Under the pieces are notes generated by a model, which saw nothing but the letters and a program-made list of their open reading frames with translations, was not told the DNA's origin and did no database searches. From positions 22,501 to 86,500 of the forward strand of contig JABUQX010004562.1 in NCBI GenBank assembly GCA_015478945.1: DNA of 64,000 nt, written 5' to 3'. The translations under genes and the position numbers were made by a program. Shown here one piece after another: positions 40,590 to 55,555 of this stretch; within the stretch, counting starts at the first letter, position 1; each line of letters begins with the position of its first letter. This stretch comes from Trachelipus rathkii. Lineage: Eukaryota > Arthropoda > Malacostraca > Isopoda > Trachelipodidae.

Positions 40590-42110
40590 AATGTATTTTT
40601 TTTTAGAATATCAATTTCACAAGCAAGCATTCTTATCAATAGGAATTTTGAACACCGACATAAATTTTTGTTTTATAACACTGCTTTCAAGTTTTAAACA
40701 GACAGTTGAAGTTTTTTTCACTTGTCCAATCCAAGTTCATAGCTTAAATGTCAGTTTTTTGTCTTTTTTTTCTGCCAAAGTTGAAATATCGATTTAAATT
40801 ACCATGAGTTACTTAAGAGATTAAATATTGAGAAATTTGCTATTTCTTTGGAATTGCAATTCCCATTGCGATTCAGGGGACTTTGCAATCGAACACTATT
40901 CTCATAAAGTGCGTCTCTGTCTATTGTAAAAGGTAGGGATGAGTTCGAGATTAAACTTCTCCCTTCTGCTCCTTTCTCCCACCACGGGTAATTCTTTTGT
41001 GTTACCCAAGTAAATTGTTTTAAGTTTTAAGTTGGACTTGATCCTTGAGATAAATAATCAAAGGCATTTTTGTAGAATGTATGAACATTCTGTTTAAATT
41101 TTGCAACTTCTGATTTCAGGCCTTCTCTTACCAATTTTTTGAAGAATTCGTTGTTTACCTGCTAAAGGAATAAAGAGTTTGCTCTAGAGGCTATAATTTT
41201 GTAAATCTCTTTTATGTGAATTACTTCGCAAATTTGTGCTGTAATTGTATCCTTTCAATTCTTTTCAATAGTCATGTGAAAAGTGGACGCTTGACTGTGG
41301 ATAAAGTAAAGCCAAACCTAGATAAAGATTTTTTCAAAAATGATTTTTATCAAAAGGTTATTTTTCTTGTGACTCAAAAATGATTTTTAAGGGGCAGTAC
41401 ATTGTCGAGAAGACGTTCACCGCAGGGAGGTAGAGTCAGAGCATCTGGTTTTGCTATATCTAAATATTTGCTTGTTTATTTTGATTAACAAATTCACCAA
41501 ATTCTTTAAGTTTTTCAACTCTTCTGTGTAATATAGAATGAGAAATATATTTTTTGAAACGATGTTACAATGGAACAAAAGATCATACAGAGCTGTCTGA
41601 ATAGTGCGTTGTGAATGATATGAGCAGAACATCCTATTCCAACTAAACCATGTCCCAAGTCCTCCTTGAGTTTTGTAAAAACATTGTTAACGCCCTTTCT
41701 AGAAATCCCCCCAAAATTGCAATTAGTATCATCTGCACAGAGAGCTTTTGTTTTTTCCTCTGCATTCAAATTTTTTAATTAGGCATTTAATTAAAAATGC
41801 AGAAATTGTGTTAGGTGATTCCATGGGCAATGACTTTACTTCTAAAAGTTTCATATGAATCCCCTTTAACAGGTTGGAAATATCTAACAAGTACTGGATA
41901 TATTTTAAAGTCTTTGTGATTTCGATAAAGCTATTGGAGAAAAACATTTAGTACAATTGCCTTCACTTTTAGGCTGGCACATGTAAACTTAGGGTTAAAC
42001 AAGTCTGAATTAGTTTTAAAGAGCAGTCCATGATTTGAAACACCCTTGAGTTCTGAATCTCTTAAAATCGGGTTCTACGGGTTCATAAGCATATAAAATG
42101 ACACCTCATT
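40590..42110 (-). pseudogene. hAT-superfamily transposase fossil (BED-type family)
   Basis: Overlapping minus-strand pieces cover most of the RNase H-like core and the dimerisation tail of a hAT transposase. Order: a CASLKVKAI-type block (41960-42070), a MKLLEVKSLPMESP block (about 41810-41850), then ADDTNCNFGG and GIGCSAHIIHNA (41515-41769), which match the family's catalytic-core and insertion motifs. Next come KTRCSDSTSL (about 41417-41470, normally a KTRWLSL motif), an EFFKKLVREGLKSEV block (about 41110-41165), and near 40640-40745 a C-terminal MNLDWTSEKN...TKIYVGV stretch typical of the dimerisation domain. Stops and shifts separate every block. I did not find the N-terminal zinc finger or terminal inverted repeats. 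A transposon relic, not a host gene. Confidence 0.75.
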
Positions 42111-45100
42111 TGTCGTACTATATATTCGCTTACTGCTTATGCTCATGCTCCAGCTCCTACTCTGATTCTGACTACTGTTGTCAGGTTATATTTAGCCCTT
42201 TTCCCATCTGGCCATGAGCTATTGCTTTAAGTAATATTATCGATAAAACTCTCAGTTAAAGTCATAGGGCTTTTGATGCTACGCCTTTTATCTCTAGCTC
42301 ATAAATTTTCGATTTTATTTTGTGAATCGGAAAAGTTTTGGCTTTTATTGCCATAGCTTTGTTTACCTTCGAATATATCAACTCGTATTACGTCACAAAG
42401 TCCCGATTCTCGCTTTTCAGTGAAAAGTCAATGACCTTTCTACCATTCACAACAACTAATAACATTACATCAATATAATTTTATTTTTAAAGATTGTTGT
42501 ATATAATTTAATCTGAAGTAATCATATACTTACGTAACATATATGGTAGTATCTCAGCACGTTTAATTTGAAAGAATCATAGTGAGTGAGGCTAATATTA
42601 GGAACATACGAGAGACATAGTGATATATTAGTAAGTATAAGTGATGTAGACGTCACCGTACTATTGTTTTGTGTGATGAGTAGATTGTCACGAAATGTTC
42701 TCTATGATTACATCTCTCTCGTGTCACTAAGCAGTGAAACGATATATAATGCAGTATGTATTTAAGAAACGTACAGATTCATCGAAATATATCAGTCGTT
42801 ATCTACCACGATACTGGGGTTTCTGATGTTTTTAAGAGAGGTCCGCATGATAAGTCTTTATAACAACTCGACTCTAGACAGGCTGTTCTATACATAAGTA
42901 AGCTCGGCTCGGTAAACAAGAGCTAAGAAAGTGAGTAATATATAGAAGTAGCCTTTACCAGGATTTAAATAATTCAAAATAGAGGATAGTATCAGGCATA
43001 ATTGTTAAATGGACTCCTATATATGTTTTGGAATACTTACCTTGAAATACTAGACATAACCAATCCATCTAGTGAGAATATGTAATATTGGAGTACTCAA
43101 GTCCCATAAATAATACTCTCAAAAAACGACCTCAAGAAAATGAAAACAAGATATGGTTGCTTCACACTGTTTAATTCGTTTTCAGTCACATATAATCTGC
43201 TCATAGATGGAGACGTAGGACATGTTTTCAGACATTGCCTATTACTTAATTATATGATTAACAAATACTCGCTCTTTGCCATATATAGAATGACTGTTTA
43301 TAATATCCTACAATATTGTTATAAAAATTTTATGAATATTAAATATATATATAGATTATCTATATATATTTAAACAGATGAGTGATTTAAAAAAATTATC
43401 TTAAAGGCTTCTCATCGCATAATAATTTCGCTAGTGAGAATAAATTATAAATTTACTACGATGTTTCGGTCGCTTTTTATAATCCTCCAAATATCGGTAT
43501 ATATTCGCTAGCGAATCGTCGTAGAATTTCGCTTACCAAGTGTAAAGGTCCTTACCCATCTTTAACTATTACTCATATTATTTTTTAGTATTAATCACCC
43601 CGTATAATTCCTATACCCGTGGCCTTCTCTAGAGCCCGCATCTCTTGACGAGTTTACCTGTAAGTCTTTTATGCGTTATTAGACTTTTGTGAATATAATT
43701 AATGTGATAAATATTTTTTTTCATATCACAGTACTATCTTATGGTATATGAATAGAGGACATCTCACGTAACCTCTCTATCAGTATATAGGTAAATACAG
43801 GTAGCTAAGACCTCAGATAATTAAAATACATCTTTTTCTAGCTATTACTGTGAAGATGGAGAAACTATATATAAAGCTACGATATATGTATTCAAATTAT
43901 CACTTTATATTCTAGGTTCCGTATGAAGCAGATAAAATTATTTTGTTTAATAGAAAGTATCACGAGGATATATACTATTGTGATATTGTGTATACGTAAT
44001 ATACATCCACTCACTAAAGTAGTGTGTATATTTCTCTAATGATTTGTAATGATGAAGGCAAGGTATAGTGAATTCAAATATATTATAATAAGATTTATAT
44101 ATTGTAAATATATAATAATATTCTGTATATTATATACATTATATTTAATGAATTTCTACTTCTATTATTATTAGTTAATTCCTCTTAAAATATCCTATAA
44201 ATTATTCTTTTTGTTTTAACTATGAAGTTAAAGCTGATATAGTATTACGTTTTTTCTTACATCTATCGACCTAATGAAACCCGATAAGTTTAGGAATTTT
44301 ATGTACCCACAGGCCATCAGCTAAACGAAAGCTAAAACGATTATATTACTAGGACCTATCATATATCTATCGGATAGTCAAGCTAAATTATGATATAGCG
44401 AAAGAGAGAACGACGAGAGCGAGTATGTGACGCAGGAATAGATAAAAACATGACAATCAACTTTTCATATCTCAGTCATTCCCTTAGTACAGAGCGAACT
44501 TGTTCATTTGTACAATCTTATGTTGATCACTAAATAGTATAAAATACAATTACGTACTTATTAGATTACGGTAATAATATAGAACCTCCGCCCTAGCTCG
44601 TAAAGTTATATTAGTGTGACTTACGTTCGTTTACAATGTGCCCAATCGATTATAATTATATACTTAGCCACTATTTGCCTAATATTTGCCGAACTTTGGT
44701 ATAGTCATCATAAGATAATAATTGGCTTAGCTCATATAGGGAATTAACGTAATTATATATATATCTGTAATACTTCAGATACTATAACCTAGCTAGTACT
44801 TTATGAGAGGATATAATAAATTCGTCTACTAGTCCGATTTTCTCGCATTCTAAGCTCATTGAAAACTCTTTATATCTAGGATATATAAAGCCCGAATGTG
44901 ATGAGATATGAATAGTTTTTATATTAGTTCCTAAAGTATCTTTAATGTTTTTGCTCGGATTTGTTGGTTGTCAAACGTTTTATTATAACTATAGAATAAT
45001 TTTTAAAGCCGAAATCTATGACTCTGATAAATATAGAATTGAGATAAGCTCTCGAATACATGAAAGAAATACATACATACACCATTAACATAATCAATTA

Positions 45101-48100
45101 ACTGAACACGCAACGAGTATTCATATATTTATACATAAATCAGCATATAAATGAATTTCCACGAAAATTACATCGAACAGATCTAAGTTTCAATATGTGT
45201 TATATGTAATTTTAGCTCTTTTTCGATCAATGCTGGTAAATAGAAATAACATATGGTATAATTTTTGGCATATCACAATGACCAATTTATGATATTTGAA
45301 AATATTCGCTTAGTAGGCGAGAACTTCTCTCATATCACTTCTCCCTCTCTCTCTTCCGCACTGAATAATATCCGTATACACAATGTTTAGTCTTCTATTA
45401 AATTAGTAATTAATTTTCCTTTCCTCTAATATATAATGCTTCGAAATATTAAAAATATATAAAAAACAATATACTGTTCGTGGCAATTCATTACATCACC
45501 AGCTGATGTATACATAAAAACTTTTAACATGACTAAAGAAGAAAAATTTTTTTCATATTATAATAAAAATTTAAATCATAGATTCCACTATCTGTAAGTC
45601 TTAGCTGACGAATTCTAAAATAATATTCTTTGATTCACCCCACTCACTGCACGACTATATTATTATATCGATAAGGTTGCCGACAAAGAATCTCTCATGT
45701 ACTAATCTCAATATTCCGCATTACAGCATGTATAGATTTGATATGAAGAGACTGCATGGCAAGAACCTGCTCTGAATATTGGATCACACAATACATATCA
45801 CTTGTGTATTCGTCAGAAAATTATCATGTGAAGTCTCTAAGCATTAAGAAATATATTAGCTCACTATACACCTAGCTTGTCCCTAATTATTGATTACATC
45901 TATCCTACAGTCCAGTCCTGAATCTCATACAACACACAATAATATTCTTGCGGTGTTTGTCAACTCTAGGATCATATCTTCTACTTTCATTCAACTTCGT
46001 CATTACGTGATAGAGCTCCACATTCAGTTTCTCCACTCTTGATACAGTAGTGCGCTTGTGGCCTTCATATGTTAATTATAATTCCAGCTTTTATTGATAT
46101 GTCTTTGATATAATATATAATTAGAAAATATAACTATTTTAGAAGATTCGAGCATATAATGGACAATGCCAGCCTATTTAAAATTTAGCTTCTAGTAATA
46201 CTCAGGTGCCGTTGCTATGTTATTTACATATTATAACAATATTACGAGTATCACCGACGCTCACAGATTTAATTATATTGTCTAATGTAGTAATTCGTTA
46301 CTAGCTATTATAGCATAATAAAGCACTTATTATTATTGGTAATAATATACTATATAAAACAATATTGACCAGGCGAATGTTTAAAATTAGTGATCAATAA
46401 TCTCGATAGTGAAGTAAATATAATTAACAATAATAATTTCAATTAATAGTAATATGTATTTATATAATAAGTAAGTAATAATATAAGTAAATATATTATA
46501 TATAGAATGTAAGAAGTATAATATATCTAATAATTAAAATTATATACTTAATATAATAATATTAGATATTAATTAATTATAAGAATAATAAATTATATAA
46601 TATAAAGATATATGTACAATAAATATTGTATAAAGGAATTGTTAGAACACTTTTTTATAGATTGACTATTTTTTTTTTTTTAGAACAAAAAAAAGAGTTA
46701 AAATTTTTATTGAAAAAAAATTATAAAAATATTTATATTTTTATAAATTTAATAATTAAATTATATAAAATATGTCTTTATAATATATTTTTTATAAAAG
46801 TAAATCTTATTTTATTATTATTAAGTATATTATTAAAACATAATATATATCAATAATTTTATAGTTAATATATTATATATTATATATTATATATACTATA
46901 TTACTATATTACTAGCTGATCAGAGAATTACAATGAAGCCAATTGTACAAGGTTCTTTAATATAAAAGGATGGATTATTTTATATTATATTTTAATTTCG
47001 TGAAGATGTAGAAAGAACGAAAATGAAGCTTGATCAGAAATTTTATTTTGTTTCTATTAATGATGTGGTTGAAAAATAACTGTACTTTATATTTTAGAAA
47101 CATTTTGTAATAGAATATTATTTAGTAAGCTGCGCGTTAAATATATAGCTTTTAATAATATCATTAGAAATGTAAGAGTTATCTGTGTGAAGTTATTTAG
47201 AGGGTTGGGCAATGAAAATGCAAACTAAAGTTATAAAGTAATGTTAGATTTGAAACAGAAGAACAGTTTAGGTATCTCGAGAGATAAGAGTTTAATTTGA
47301 GGCTTTAATGGTTTGTGTCGAACTTTTGAAACTGATGATGTATAAAATTATAAGAGGTATTTGTGGATTGAATTATCTATAAGTTTAAGAAGTACTATAG
47401 TATTAGTAAGAGCGTATCTAGCTGTATTGTAAGTATATTATTCTACTAAGTCATTGTTAGTAAAATTCATAGAGTTATTATATTGTTATAGTAAAGCTTA
47501 CAGATTATTATATAGAGAACAAAATTTATTCTTTATGTTAATCTGTATATTCTAGAGCCATTTCATGATACGGTAAATTTTGATTTATTAAATTAGAATT
47601 ACTGAATAAAATTACAAGCAGACATAAAACTATTATATTGTATTTCAAAATAGTATCTCGAGTAAATTTAGAGTTTAGATGATAAAGAGAAACCATTTTG
47701 TTAGAATATTTCGTTGAACACTTCCTCTACATGCATAAATAAAACATAAATATAAAGAATAAAAATACAAATCATACTGAAGAAAAATCACATTATGTAC
47801 TAATTTTATTTCTTTCTAAATCAAATTGATTAAATAAAATATTATGGTAATGATACTACAAAGATGATTTGGATCATTTCTGACCTAAACATAAGTGTTC
47901 AATAGATTCCCGTTTGATAATGCCAGTATGATTCCGCGGCCAGAAGATATCCACAGTATCAACCTGTAAAATTTATTTAAATCATATTTCTTATTCAGTT
48001 CTTTCAATGGAAGAGAACGATAATAAGTCCATTCATATTTTTCTATCATTGAAACTGTTTAACCATTTATTCAATAAAATTGATCTATCATAATTTGTAC

Positions 48101-51100
48101 ATCACTTGATTTCATCTAAAATTCACATTTCAACAATGTTAGTCTCAAAGATAATTCACTTATAGCAATAGAACTTATATTATATTGAGTTATATTTACA
48201 TTCAAGAAAATATTTATAAATTGTTTTTATGTTATTATATAAAAGGTACTGGTTGAAGTATTTTTCATTTCAACATTATTTACTCGAACAACTAGCAAGG
48301 TTTGTTTAAAGAGGAGAGTTAGAAGATAACTAAATCACTAAATCAAAATGAAGTGACGTAATTTAAATAATATGTGAATCAAACCATGATTCGTCTATTA
48401 TCACGAATATAATAAGGTAAACTGAGATATAAACTATTATCATATTTAACAAGCGAGAAGGCCATTTATGGATTGAAATTAGTTATGAATGTTGATAATA
48501 ATATAATATAACTATTTGTACGAAATCAGCCTTTTTATTTTTTTAATTTAGGATTTATGATACTCTCTACGTCTAAATTAAGGGATTATTTTCTTTCAAA
48601 CCTTTTTAAATCATTAAAAACATACCACGGATTCATTACTCACATATTTAATTCTTTCCACAGAAAAATTAAATCATTCAATACCTCAAAATTTTAAAAC
48701 TACAATCTCGTCTAGAATCCTATGTCTGATCACCACATATATCCAACTGTCTAGATTAACTATCTTGGTCTTTATTTATCAAGTCTGACACAAACTGTTG
48801 CAAATTTTCACCTTGACGAGTACAGATTGCTCTCTGAGCTAATAAAATATATAATAAGTAATTAAGTGATTTCATGATGATGAATTATAAAAGATCTTGT
48901 AATTAAATATAGTAGACTGAATAAATATATTCGACCTCAGAAAAGAGTGAAAATTCTATTATACACTCTAACTTTGGTTAAAGGAGTTCACGTGAATTTG
49001 AGATAGCTTATTTGTGTATCGATGATTTTTATTATATAAAAATATATTTTTCATATCCTATTATGGTTTTTATCTTATCTAAAAAGGATATGAATTTCAA
49101 TTTATTTCTTCTTTATCATTTTCTTATTTTTCATCTATTATGAATTATTATTAATTATATTTTAATTCTCGATACTCACAGATTAAATCCATAATCCTTT
49201 GTTGTATTCACATAACTTATTCTTACGATATGATCAAAATTATTATAATATTGAGATCAATAAATTCGTGTCTATTTGCCCAATATAATTATTAATTTAT
49301 ATCCTATTATCTTATCATAAAAGGATATATTTTCAATATTATTATTATTATTGCTCGAGATTAAATTCTAACTCAATCAATATAACCCTCAATCAGATAA
49401 TATAAATTATTAGCATGATATCATATATTCTAGCGGCATAATTATAGCGTCTGACTTGACTACTCGATAGTAAAATAAAGTTCCAACGGACGCGTCGCTC
49501 TCTCTTGGAACCCGTTTACGTATTCGGCAGTACGCTGTACTTTAGCGTATTCAGATCATTTTCATCAAGGTGGGCATTGAGTGACTCGATCGATTTATCT
49601 AAGGGATGATGAACTAAAGCAATGACGACTTAATACGTACCTCGTAAATAGGTAAATCCCCGATCCAGTCTCTGACTTGTTATATGAAGAGTATATCCGC
49701 TCAATATCCTCGATTTAGATATAGTGTGTACTAACGGTGGCAACTTAGTATATCGCTACTGTGCGTATCAAGCTCACATTGCCAAACGTCAAAGTATATC
49801 TCTCAAATTATTCTCAATGAACTTTTCCTCTGAAAACATTTTCTGAGTTCCACAAGTGTGATTAGCACCTCTTGCGACTTTGTTAATTAAGAAGGAAATA
49901 AGTTAACCATGATGCGCAGTGGGAGATAGACATTTAATACTCTGTAGGGGCACCTTGTGCATTTTGTAAGTGAAATATAGAAGTGTAATCAGCCCGAAAC
50001 TAATAATAATATAAATAAGTAAAAATAATTAATAATAGACACTTAATAAGAAAAACAATTAATCAATCTTCTATGAAGTCTAGATATGGTAGGTTGTTAT
50101 CAGGCATTATAAGTAGATGAAAATAATAGAAGACATGAATAATTAATAAATAATATTATTATGTCATGTATGAAGTTCATAAAGCTTAATACTGATTTTA
50201 AGATATCGATACTCAAAGAAGTCAATTACATTTCTATTCAATAATGTATTATAATTTTCTAAATTGTCGTAATTATATATTAATTATTATTATTATTACT
50301 TATTAGTCACCGGAATATGATTTGACTTAATAACCGTGTTATTAATATTTAATTATTCAAACTCGCATCGAGGAAATTAATAATATTCTTACAAGTCCCT
50401 TTTAATGTATTTAGTAAATTCACGTATTACTCATTTGCAGATCCCATATGCTGCTGATACGTATCCGTGCCGTCGCACGTGGATTATAAAGTAATACACT
50501 CAGTTCTAGGATAAATAAGGTGTGACTGAAAAAAATATACTTAAATAGTACCTTTTTTGTCATAGGAGGATCTCAGGTAATTGGAAATAGGTACACTATA
50601 TAGCTAGTATGAGACTAATAAATATAATATAATAGATTTATATATTATATTTATAACTCTATATATATATCATATATTTACAGTATAAAATTTATGTAAC
50701 TGGGCTTTCGCAATGGTAATTTCCATTACAATAATATTTACCACACGTCCAAATAATTGTTTATAAAACAAAATAAATACGGTATATTATATATTTTCTC
50801 TAATATAGTGATGTGAGTATCGATTTTATCGTCATACCTCTGTGCTAATCTGGCATACGGTGTGTAATCGTGCAGAGACACGGCGTATTTATCAGGAATC
50901 GGAATAATACACTCTCAGTGAGGTAAATCGGAATCTCGCGAGCAAAAATAAGTTGCTGCGGCCTTATCTCGTATGTTTGACTCGATTTAACGTTATTGTA
51001 GCCGAATACTTACTAATTATGGATTTTAACATATTGACGTGAAAAAAAAAGCATTGAAGTTTTTCTTCGGATCTATGTAATTAATTAGTTAACAAATCAT

Positions 51101-51640
51101 ATCTCAATAGGAGACGATCACTTTACGAAAACGTCTGCGGTATTGGGGATTATTTAATTCTTCCAGTTCTTTCCTTGCAATTCGTATTCTAATTAGGGAA
51201 GAAAAAAACTGAAGATAGAGCGGACGCATCCTAATCATCTTTAAGTAGAGCCTAAATTATCATGTTAGGATTTTCAGTACATAGCAGACACTCTGGCAAT
51301 GTTTCGTGTATTAGTGTGTTGATGTAATATGCTGTTTGTATCATTATTTTAGATACCCATGATGGAACGTCGTTAGTGAAAGCAGTGAAATTTTGCCTGT
51401 GTTACGGGCTGTAATAATAGGCAGCGTATTGTGAATATATAAATGATGCATTATCGTTCTCCGGTGCTAGTATCCAGCTCTTTTCTCGGTAAATCTGCTT
51501 CACGCAGCAGATCGTACAGATAATAGTGTAAGATGATCGCAGTAAGTGATACAAATGTTGAGCATTTGTCACGTTAGTCATAGTATTTTAAAATTGCCTG
51601 ATTGAAATTAATGTCCTGATTCCAAGGATGATGCAAGCTC
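42111..51640. other. 9.5-kb region without recognisable genes
   Basis: AT-rich DNA with stops in all frames. The longest frames (43140-43373 plus, and 46626-46856 plus) are low-complexity Ile/Lys/Leu/Tyr-rich translations without homology that I can name. A 14-bp perfect palindrome, ATTCGCTAGCGAAT, lies at 43503-43516. No microsatellite of note. Bases 49440-49960 and 50820-51650 are less AT-rich and may hold old repeats. Confidence 0.4.
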
Positions 51641-51649
51641 AAGATCTAT

Positions 51650-53950
51650 CATGGAAACTGCGTAGAGTTACACAAGCAAGGAATTCCAGAGGATACCTGC
51701 TTTTTGTATCACTCATTTTGACATATTCTGTAATGATTGCAATTTGAACCATCATGACCTTCAGCGTGTGTAAAAAAACTCGAAATGAGTGGTGCCTACA
51801 GTAAGCGAAACAAAATCTGTTATTAGGTCATTTTTACTCCACTCCACACAAAGCTAGTTTCCGAGAGTTTGAAGAATATCAACTCAGATTTAAAATTTAG
51901 CCAACAGCACAGAATTTTATTTATGGACTATGAGCCACCACCAAAGATTTGTGAATTACCCAGTATCATATCGCTTTCAGAAAAGTTTGGCATCTGAGAA
52001 CATAGGAGAGACGAGCTTCTTCATTCATGATTTGCAGATGAACATTGCAAAACTGTAGCGTAATCATAGCTATGAGAACACCGAATGGAATAGTTTCTTT
52101 GAACACCAATTTGAATAAATAATAACTGAAGAAATGATATTTGTTGGACCAGGTAAAATGCTTGACAACCTCAGATTTTATTCTTGTGAGGCCAGCAAAG
52201 GATCATATGAACATTACTCGGCGAATATCCAAATATGAAATATATGATTTTTGCATTCTCTCTTTTTTTGAAATTAAAGTCGGAAAAAGAAGGAACCATT
52301 TGTAGGACTTGGGTCGAATATATGTATCTCGACTGACATAGGAAAAAGTAAATCCAAGCCGGTAAAATAGATTCGGCCTTCACTGTAACTTGATACAATT
52401 TTATATCCATTGGGCTTAAAGAAAAAAGTGAAAAACACTGTGTTTCTACTACTGTCTCAAACCAATTATTCGATTGAAGTCTGCACAAGCGATATTATTC
52501 AAATGGCGTCGGCAATCTATCCAAATATGAAAATGATTCTGCATGTTTGTTGTTTTTGAAGAAGATGCTCAAGATACGAAAAGAACTATTTGAGTACTTT
52601 GGTTATGGTATCAGGATGCTGACATGGGAAGAGGAAATTTCAGTAGAAAAATAGATTCGAGCAGTTACAGTTTAGGCTTGATTAAGAATTCTTTGAGTGC
52701 TTGCACGTCACCCTAGTGCTTGATCCACGCTTTAAAAATATCCGATTTCCTTGCGGAGATGTATGTCATATTACACACAATACGAAAAAAAGTGTTTAAC
52801 AGGTTTCTGTGTTAGGCAATGGAATTGATGCGAAAGATATAGTAATGTTAGTATTATAAGGAAAGGTAAAGAACAGTATTGCCACGCTTATAGAAGAAAT
52901 TTTACCACTATCTTTACAGTGTGAGCCATCAATATGCTAGATCCATAATGCGAGTTCGACGGGGCCAATGATCCAAGTGTGAATTAAATGATTTGTCATT
53001 CGTGTTATTTAGTTGCAAGACGCTCTCAAGAAAAAAGAAACTATAATTGATGGGATTGTTGATCCTACGAGTAGCCTGCATGAGAAATATCACTGTGCCA
53101 ATAAAATAATAGTATATCACACTCCTAAGCACTTTGTACGCCTCTTCAGCGTATGATTTTAAGAATCTATTAGTGCGCTTCTCTGATCGGATGTGTATCA
53201 CTTGATGCATATGTTTCTAAAAAATCTGATACAATTCTCTTGAGAGACCACATGTTTACAACACAATAATAAATATAAGTACGGAATTGGCTCACTTTAC
53301 TTAAGAAAATCCAGATAAGCGAAACGTTATCTGTTCTGACTATAGTAAGCGAAAGGAAACAGATTTATCACTATGACTCTTAAGACCGATCACTTTATTT
53401 GCAAGGATTCTCTCTTCTCAACTATTGTATCAAAACAGTATGGGGGCGCAACAAATGTGATAATGTATAGATTATAGTTTTAACTTCAGTTTTGAAAAGT
53501 ATTTTTTCGGAATTTTAAACGAGAAAAAGACTTTTTAGACTACCAGCAAAGAAACTCCAGTTACCAAGGAGAAAGACAATATATTGATCAAATTCACTTG
53601 AAGCAGTTGTTTATAAAATGTGTAGTGAATCTTGCCAATAGAAAAGATTATGGAAACATTATTATAGGAACTATCAGAAAAAGTCCCTTTAGATACAGAA
53701 TGATGGAGTCATCTTGAATTACTGAAAACACTTCAGCGAATATATTGTTGCAGGTGTACTCCTTGCTCAACAAAACCTCATTTTCAAGCTCGTTCCTCCT
53801 TTTGTGGAAAGTGAGAGGCTCTTCAGAATTGGAGGATCAGTATTCATCCTAAAAAAAATCGAGAGTAATGTAAATAGAGTACTGTAAAACAAAAAATGGT
53901 TAATGTGTTTTGCACTTACAGAAACTTTACGGATCATGATTTTAACTTGA
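51650..53950 (+). pseudogene. Second, distinct hAT-superfamily transposase fossil
   Basis: Two diagnostic hAT motifs lie in the right order on the plus strand. The LDPRFK motif is at 52716-52748 (reading VLDPRFKNIRF). The C-terminal dimerisation motif is at 53804-53836 (VESERLFRIGG), followed by SVF, several charged residues and, near 53900, WLMCFALT, matching the usual L-F-L end. Upstream segments back to about 51650 are protein-like but full of stops and shifts. The motif set differs from the hAT fossil at 40.6-42.1 kb, so these are two families. The 5' boundary is uncertain, and no terminal repeats were seen. Confidence 0.65.
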
Positions 53951-54113
53951 CAAATAATAATGGATTAATTTTGCTTTGCAGATCTTACTTTTAGTAAATT
54001 TAATAGAAGGAATTTTTTTTTAAACTCAAAAAAAAAAGGAAGAAAAATTGGAAAACCTTATTGTGTAGTATTTTTAAAATATTGCTATTATATTCAGAGG
54101 GTTAAATAAATAA

Positions 54114-54114
<1 letters not shown>

Positions 54115-54145
<31 letters not shown>
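54115..54145 (+). repeat. (GA)n microsatellite
   Basis: Short run of GA dinucleotides. Confidence 0.95.
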
Positions 54146-54148
<3 letters not shown>

Positions 54149-54159
54149 AAGGGAAAATT

Positions 54160-54870
54160 AAAATTATAAAGAGAATTGTGGAAGAAAAATGTGCTGAAAA
54201 GAAAGTACCAAATTATGAAGACAAAAACGAATTCCTATTGAAGAGATTAAGAAGATTAACAAAAAAGAAGAGATTTTATCTGTAATAAAGACCTTGGATT
54301 GTAATGCAGTATTCAGTATGCAGTTTAAAACGGAGATCAGATGAAAATGGAAGGAACATTTTGGGGAATTGTTGGGAGAGGAGAAAGAATAAGGACAAGC
54401 TAGAGAAGAATTGAATAACGAAGTGAAAAAGATTAGGAGGCAAAGCAAAATCATTTCACAATAGGATGAATTCGAGTACCTTTGGAAAAACAGAAGGTAA
54501 TAAAATCTACAGGTACGGTTGACATATAATTTGTTCTACTATAAAAAGGATTATTTGATTAGAATATTTAATGAACTCGTTTGCTGGTGAAAGTGGTGAA
54601 GTACCACAAGATACCACAAGGTACCACAAGATTTGCAAGACTTCTCTTGTCTTGTTTTAATTTACAATGGTATTGGGAAGAAATTTGAATGTTATAATTA
54701 TTTAGAATTAAGAGTATTGAGTGTATTTGGATGAATGAAAATATAATATGGTAAAAAAATTAAGAAGAGGCAGATTGAGAAGAAACAGTGGTTTTTTGAG
54801 ATGTTCTTGGATGTTTGGATCAGGTGTTAGTTAACTTTGAAAAAGCAGGCAGAGATATGCTAAGGGAAGA
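54160..54870 (+). other. Degraded coding-like segment, basic and Lys-rich
   Basis: The plus strand holds a 40-plus codon stretch (about 54166-54305) reading IVEEKCAEKKVPNYEDKNEF and then LLKRLRRLTKKKRFYL before a stop. Similar charged stretches follow in shifted frames. It lies between two GA microsatellites and ends at the second. This looks like the decayed coding remnant of an element I cannot name. The long minus-strand frame here (54164-54454) is antisense. Confidence 0.3.
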
Positions 54871-54879
54871 TGAATTACG

Positions 54880-54883
<4 letters not shown>

Positions 54884-54968
<85 letters not shown>
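54884..54968 (+). repeat. (GA)n microsatellite
   Basis: About 85 bases of uninterrupted GA. The charged Arg-Glu frame through it is a repeat artefact. Confidence 0.97.
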
Positions 54969-54970
<2 letters not shown>

Positions 54971-55118
54971 GTATTATTAAAGCAAGGGAAAATTGAATAT
55001 ACAATATGGATCTGAGTTGGACTTTTTATTTTAATAAAATCAAGAATCAAGAATTTATATTGTTTTTCAGCTGATCATAGTTTTAAGGAAACAGTTTATT
55101 AATTATTTCGTTTTCCGT

Positions 55119-55551
<433 letters not shown>

Positions 55552-55555
55552 CAGT

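Noticed and set aside
40591..40797. 68-codon plus-strand frame
   Set aside because: It is antisense to the C-terminal dimerisation region of the hAT fossil.
46626..46856. 76-codon Ile/Leu/Lys-rich frame that could look like a membrane protein
   Set aside because: Low-complexity AT-rich DNA gives such translations by itself; nothing else supports a gene.
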